Made by a program: the position numbers and the translations under genes. From contig JAHECM010000143.1 of the NCBI GenBank assembly GCA_024641725.1, positions 1 through 8,658 of the forward strand: a stretch of DNA of 8,658 bases, in the 5' to 3' direction. The notes under the pieces are model-generated. The model made no database searches and was not told the DNA's origin. It saw only the letters and a list, made by a program, of their open reading frames with translations. The DNA is from Limnohabitans sp. (GTDB lineage: Bacteria > Pseudomonadota > Gammaproteobacteria > Burkholderiales > Burkholderiaceae_C). Position 1 is the first letter of the stretch. Every line of letters starts with the position of its first letter. Of the stretch, positions 5,878 to 8,658 are shown in pieces.

Positions 5878-6366
5878 ATGAAACTGCACCTCATTTATGC
5901 CCGTGCCCGCAACGGCGTGATCGGCAAAGACAATCAAATGCCCTGGCACCTGCCCGAGGACCTGGCGCACTTCAAGCGCGTCACGCTGGGCCAGCCGGTC
6001 ATCATGGGCCGCAAAACCTGGGACTCGCTGCCCGCGCGCTTTCGGCCCCTGCCCGGTCGCCTGAACATCGTCATCACCCGGCAAGCCGACTGGCACGCCG
6101 AGGGCGCGCTGCGCGCCAGCTCCATTGAAGACGCAATGCGCTTGTGCAGCGACACACTCGACGCCTGGATCATGGGCGGGGCCGAGATTTACCGCCAAGC
6201 AGCGCCCCTGGCCAGCACAGCGGTCGTGACCGAAATCGAGCAAGATTTTGACGGTGACGCCTTCGCGCCCACCTTGTCACCCGCTTGGCGCGAAGTGCAG
6301 CGAGAATCGCACTTGGCGGCCAACGGCCTCGCGTTCAGTTTTGTCACTTACCAACAAGGCACTTAA
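5878..6366 (+). CDS. folA: Dihydrofolate reductase FolA
   Basis: FolA reduces dihydrofolate to tetrahydrofolate with NADPH in the cytosol. The protein has 162 residues, standard length (E. coli 159). Visible motifs are GVIGKDNQMPWHLPEDLAHFK (residues 13-33) with acidic catalytic residue Glu27 (Asp27 in E. coli; both occur in the family), the NADPH-binding VIMGRKTWDSL (41-51), IMGGAEIY (98-105) and TEI (118-120) before the C-terminal strands. The start MKLHLIYARA fits the family's first beta strand. No good Shine-Dalgarno lies upstream; the repeat at 5831-5864 occupies that region. It probably forms an operon with thyA upstream and the DUF4337 gene downstream. Confidence 0.97.
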   Translation: MKLHLIYARARNGVIGKDNQMPWHLPEDLAHFKRVTLGQPVIMGRKTWDSLPARFRPLPGRLNIVITRQADWHAEGALRASSIEDAMRLCSDTLDAWIMGGAEIYRQAAPLASTAVVTEIEQDFDGDAFAPTLSPAWREVQRESHLAANGLAFSFVTYQQGT

Positions 6367-6370
6367 GGAG
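6365..6370 (+). promoter_or_regulatory. Strong ribosome binding site of the DUF4337-type gene
   Basis: AAGGAG overlaps the end of the folA stop codon and lies 6 bases before the ATG at 6377. It fixes that start against the in-frame upstream extension to 6248, which would only re-read folA in another frame. Confidence 0.75.
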
Positions 6371-6376
6371 ATTTCC

Positions 6377-6949
6377 ATGTCTGGAGACGGTTTTCACGTT
6401 CACGGCCCCCACGACCACGAGCTCGAGCACGCTGGGCAAGGCCACGGCGACGGGCACACCAGCTCGATTGCCATGTACACCGCCATCATCGCCACGGTGG
6501 GCGCACTGTTTGGGTACATGGGTGGGGCCACGCAGGCCAATGCGGGCCTGTACAAAAACAACGCCGCCATCAAAAAGACCGAGGCGTCCAACCAGTGGAA
6601 TTACTACCAAGCCAAAAGCAGCAAGCAAAACCTGAGCGAGCTGGCCATGGAGCTGGCCCCGGCCAAAAAAGAGTTCTACCAAGACGAGATCAAGCGCTAC
6701 AAAGGCGAAAAGGCCGACATCAAAGCGGCTGCCGAAAAACTCGAAGCCGAGTCCAAAGAGTGGGACCACCAGTCCGACGAACAAATGCACCAGCACCACC
6801 GCTGGGCCCAAGCCACCACCGTGCTGCAAGTGGCCATCGCCATGGCAGCCATTGCCCTGCTGAGCAAAAAGAAATGGCTTGAATACGTGATGTACGGCGC
6901 GGGCGCACTGGGTGTAGCCGTGGGCGTGCTGGCGTATCTGCACGTTTAA
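6377..6949 (+). CDS. DUF4337-type membrane protein with His-rich N-terminus
   Basis: The protein has 190 residues. The N-terminal tail is loaded with histidine: seven His in the first 27 residues (7, 9, 12, 14, 18, 23, 27) in an Asp/Glu/Gly background, with no signal peptide. A hydrophobic segment follows (about 29-49, ending GALFGYMGGATQ), then NNAAIKKTEASNQWNYYQAKS and a long charged, probably coiled-coil region to about residue 140. Two C-terminal membrane spans (about 147-163 and 168-188) are split by SKKKWLEY. The order of span, NQWxYYQAKS block, coiled coil and two spans is that of the DUF4337 family, which has no known function. The His tail could bind metal ions (inference). The gene starts 10 bases after folA, so it is likely co-transcribed, but a role in folate metabolism is not implied. 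Confidence 0.82.
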   Translation: MSGDGFHVHGPHDHELEHAGQGHGDGHTSSIAMYTAIIATVGALFGYMGGATQANAGLYKNNAAIKKTEASNQWNYYQAKSSKQNLSELAMELAPAKKEFYQDEIKRYKGEKADIKAAAEKLEAESKEWDHQSDEQMHQHHRWAQATTVLQVAIAMAAIALLSKKKWLEYVMYGAGALGVAVGVLAYLHV

Positions 6950-7004
6950 AACCCCACATCAGGGTTCACCGCTCAGAACTCAGGGCGCACTGCTCACAGT
7001 TCAC

Positions 7005-7022
7005 GCCCCGAACCGGCGGGGC
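7005..7022. terminator. Candidate terminator between convergent genes
   Basis: GCCCCG (7005-7010) pairs with CGGGGC (7017-7022) around AACCGG. It lies between the convergent DUF4337 and carboxypeptidase genes, ending 1 base from the carboxypeptidase stop. Neither side has a solid T run, although CTTACTTT follows on the plus strand. The segment before it (6967-7004) holds two imperfect direct repeats of about 16 bases (CACCGCTCAGAACTCA and CACTGCTCACAGTTCA). Confidence 0.4.
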
Positions 7023-7023
7023 C

Positions 7024-8289
7024 TTACTTTCCAAACAGCTTGGCGACGTGCTGCCACATGCGCAGCGCAAAACCCGAGCGCTCCACCTCGGCTTGCGCCA
7101 CCAGCGGGGCTTCACCCGCAGGCTTGCCGTTCGAGGTGGCGATCACCTTGCCGATCACCGCGCCCTTGGCCACGGGCGCTTCCAGGCCCGGCTTGAGTTC
7201 AACCGAAGTCTGTACCTGTTGGCCACGCGGCACGGTCAGCATCCAAGGCGCGCCCAGCCCGGCTGCCACCGTGTCGGCCTTGCCAAAACCGACTTTGGCC
7301 ATGGCAACCACCGCACTGGTTTGAATCGGGGTGGCTTTTTCAAAGCTGCCAAAGCCCCAACCGAGCAGCACCCGTGAATGGTCGGCACGCGCCTGTGCGC
7401 TGTGGGTGTTGAGGATGACCGTGATCAAGCGCATGTCGTTGCGCTTGGACGAGGTCACCAAGCAGTAGCCCGCCTCCTCGGTGTGGCCCGTCTTCAGGCC
7501 GTCCACGGTGGGGTCGGTGTACAGCAAGGCATTGCGGTTACCTTGTTTGATGCCGTTGAATTTGAACTCGCGCTCTGCGTAAATCGGGTAGTAATCAGCG
7601 CTGTCGCGGATGATGGCGCGCGCCAAGATGGCCAGGTCAAGCGCCGACGATTTGTGGGTCGGCTCGGGCAGGCCCGTGGGGTTGGCAAAGGTGGTGTGCG
7701 TCATGCCCAGGCGCTGGGCCTCGGCGTTCATGAGCTTGGCAAAACCGGCTTCTGAGCCCGCCATGTGCTCGGCAATCGCTTTGGACGCGTCGTTGCCAGA
7801 CTGCACGATGATGCCGCGCAGCAGGTCGATCACCGTCGCCTGGCTGTTGAGCGGCAAGTACATGCACGACTCAGAGCTGGTGCCACGGCACCAGGCGTTT
7901 TGACTGACCGTGACCAAGTCGGTGGGCTTGAGCTTGCCCGAGCGCAAGGCCTGCTCCACCAAGTAGCTGGTCATCATCTTGGTCAGCGATGCGGGGGGCA
8001 GCGGCTCGTCTGCATTGGCCGAGGCGAGCACCTCGCCGGAGTCATAGTCCATCAACAGCCAAGCTTTGGCGGGCAAGGCGGGGGGATTGGCCGCCAAAGC
8101 CACTTGTGCCTCCAGCGGCGGCAGGGCGTTCGCGGCGGCAGCAGACTTTTTGGAGGGGGCCAGCGCCTTTTTGTGCGCGGCGGGCTTGCTGTCGTGGTGC
8201 TTGGCCGCAAAAGTCGCAGAACTGGGGGCCAAAGTGCCCGCAACGATGGCCAAAACGACGGGAAGAATGGAGAATTTTGTGGTTTTCAT
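7024..8289 (-). CDS. dacA: D-alanyl-D-alanine carboxypeptidase, PBP5/6 type (peptidase S11)
   Basis: The enzyme trims the terminal D-Ala from peptidoglycan pentapeptides in the periplasm. The start at 8289 gives 421 residues beginning with a clear signal peptide (MKTTKFSILPVVLAIVAGTL, cleavage near ATFA-A, about residue 28); the upstream in-frame ATG at 8361 would bury it. Catalytic motifs are S101-L-T-K104, S164-G-N166 and K266-T-G268. Residues ~315-400 match the PBP5 C-terminal beta domain, and the end (FALRMWQHVAKLFGK) is a membrane-anchoring amphipathic helix. Two features stand out: a Lys/Ala/Pro-rich linker of about 45 residues between signal peptide and catalytic domain, and two cysteines (C134, C142) just before the SGN motif that could form a disulfide. 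The symbol dacA is by similarity; dacC and dacD cannot be told apart here. No strong promoter or Shine-Dalgarno sequence is seen. Confidence 0.93.
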   Translation of the reverse strand: MKTTKFSILPVVLAIVAGTLAPSSATFAAKHHDSKPAAHKKALAPSKKSAAAANALPPLEAQVALAANPPALPAKAWLLMDYDSGEVLASANADEPLPPASLTKMMTSYLVEQALRSGKLKPTDLVTVSQNAWCRGTSSESCMYLPLNSQATVIDLLRGIIVQSGNDASKAIAEHMAGSEAGFAKLMNAEAQRLGMTHTTFANPTGLPEPTHKSSALDLAILARAIIRDSADYYPIYAEREFKFNGIKQGNRNALLYTDPTVDGLKTGHTEEAGYCLVTSSKRNDMRLITVILNTHSAQARADHSRVLLGWGFGSFEKATPIQTSAVVAMAKVGFGKADTVAAGLGAPWMLTVPRGQQVQTSVELKPGLEAPVAKGAVIGKVIATSNGKPAGEAPLVAQAEVERSGFALRMWQHVAKLFGK

Positions 8290-8489
8290 GGCGGGTCCAA
8301 GCAGAGTGTCGATTGTCGCAGATCGGTTTTGGGATTTTGGGGTGGGCGAAGGGTCCACCAAGGGCTTGCCGAGGTCAAGAACGCAGGGTCTGCATCGGTG
8401 CTGCCGACAGGCTGCGCCTGCAAGCCGTTTGAGACCTTGGATTTCACCGAAAATACAGCCTTTCCTGCCACCGCTTTTTGCGCCTCCTC
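8290..8489. other. Divergent control region of the carboxypeptidase and exonuclease III genes
   Basis: These 200 bases must hold promoters for both genes. For the rightward gene, TTGAGA (8429-8434) with AATACA (8452-8457) at a 17-base spacing is a weak candidate. For the leftward gene, TTGACC on the minus strand (8373-8378) resembles a -35 box but has no -10 partner, and GACAAT (8312-8317, minus) is an isolated -10-like hexamer. No gene, repeat copy or clear operator is visible. Confidence 0.35.
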
Positions 8490-8658
8490 ATGAAAATAGC
8501 CACCTGGAACGTCAACTCCTTTTCTGTGCGCCTGCCTCAGGTGTTGGACTGGCTCGCCGCCAACCCCACCGACGTGCTGGCGCTGCAAGAGCTCAAGATG
8601 ACCGACGACAAGTTCCCGGCGGCAGCGCTGGCCGAAGCCGGTTACCAAGCACAGTGGT
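8490..8658 (+). CDS. xth: Exodeoxyribonuclease III, N-terminal part only
   Basis: The frame opens with ATG at 8490 and runs off the window after 56 complete codons. It begins MKIATWNVNSFSVRLPQVLD and continues with DVLALQELKMTDDKFP. Asn7 and Glu34 fall at exactly the positions of the active-site Asn and the metal-binding Glu of E. coli exonuclease III. The enzyme cuts DNA at abasic sites and degrades 3' ends in base-excision repair. In E. coli the segment after NVNS reads IRARL; here it reads FSVRL, an allowed variation. No Shine-Dalgarno sequence precedes the start (CGCCTCCTC). The rest of the catalytic domain lies beyond the window. Confidence 0.93.
   Translation, partial: MKIATWNVNSFSVRLPQVLDWLAANPTDVLALQELKMTDDKFPAAALAEAGYQAQW

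Noticed and set aside
6248..6376. N-terminal extension of the DUF4337-type protein
   Set aside because: It re-reads folA in another frame. A strong AAGGAG site places the start at 6377.
8290..8361. N-terminal extension of the carboxypeptidase
   Set aside because: It would put 24 polar residues before a perfect signal peptide. The start at 8289 is much better.

Overview
The window looks like chromosomal DNA of a betaproteobacterium, most likely order Burkholderiales and near the Comamonadaceae (Limnohabitans, Rhodoferax or Acidovorax type). The basis is high GC content, strongly GC-biased third codon positions, and protein sequences that read like that family: an extended YihY protein, DUF2069 followed by an FAD-linked oxidase, and thyA next to folA. 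Most of it is ordinary core genome. I do not see an undescribed multi-gene system.

Layout from left to right. Bases 1-123 are the tail of a DUF962 (Mpo1-like) gene. Bases 124-412 are a gene-poor gap with two copies of a short dispersed hairpin repeat and a candidate terminator. A YihY/BrkB inner-membrane protein (413-1660) is read leftward. Only 21 bp separate it from a rightward, tightly packed trio: DUF2069 membrane protein (1682-2116), FAD-binding oxidase of the GlcD/D-2-hydroxyacid dehydrogenase type (2113-3552), and a class I SAM methyltransferase (3549-4178). Both junctions in the trio are 4-base ATGA overlaps, which suggests one translationally coupled operon.

Bases 4179-4880 hold a toxin-first type II toxin-antitoxin cassette of the HigB2/HigA2 kind. 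A near-consensus -10 box is overlapped by a palindromic operator and sits directly before the toxin ATG. The toxin reading frame is broken by the apparent loss of one C in a short C run, while the antitoxin is intact. This is the most informative oddity in the window.

The folate/thymidylate pair thyA (4980-5819) and folA (5878-6366) follows. ThyA turns dUMP into dTMP and yields dihydrofolate, which FolA reduces back to tetrahydrofolate. A third copy of the dispersed hairpin repeat lies between them. A membrane protein of the DUF4337 type with a histidine-rich N-terminus (6377-6949) starts 10 bp after folA behind a strong ribosome binding site. A leftward D-alanyl-D-alanine carboxypeptidase of the PBP5 type (7024-8289) converges on it. 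Across a 200-bp divergent gap, the window ends inside a rightward exodeoxyribonuclease III gene (from 8490).
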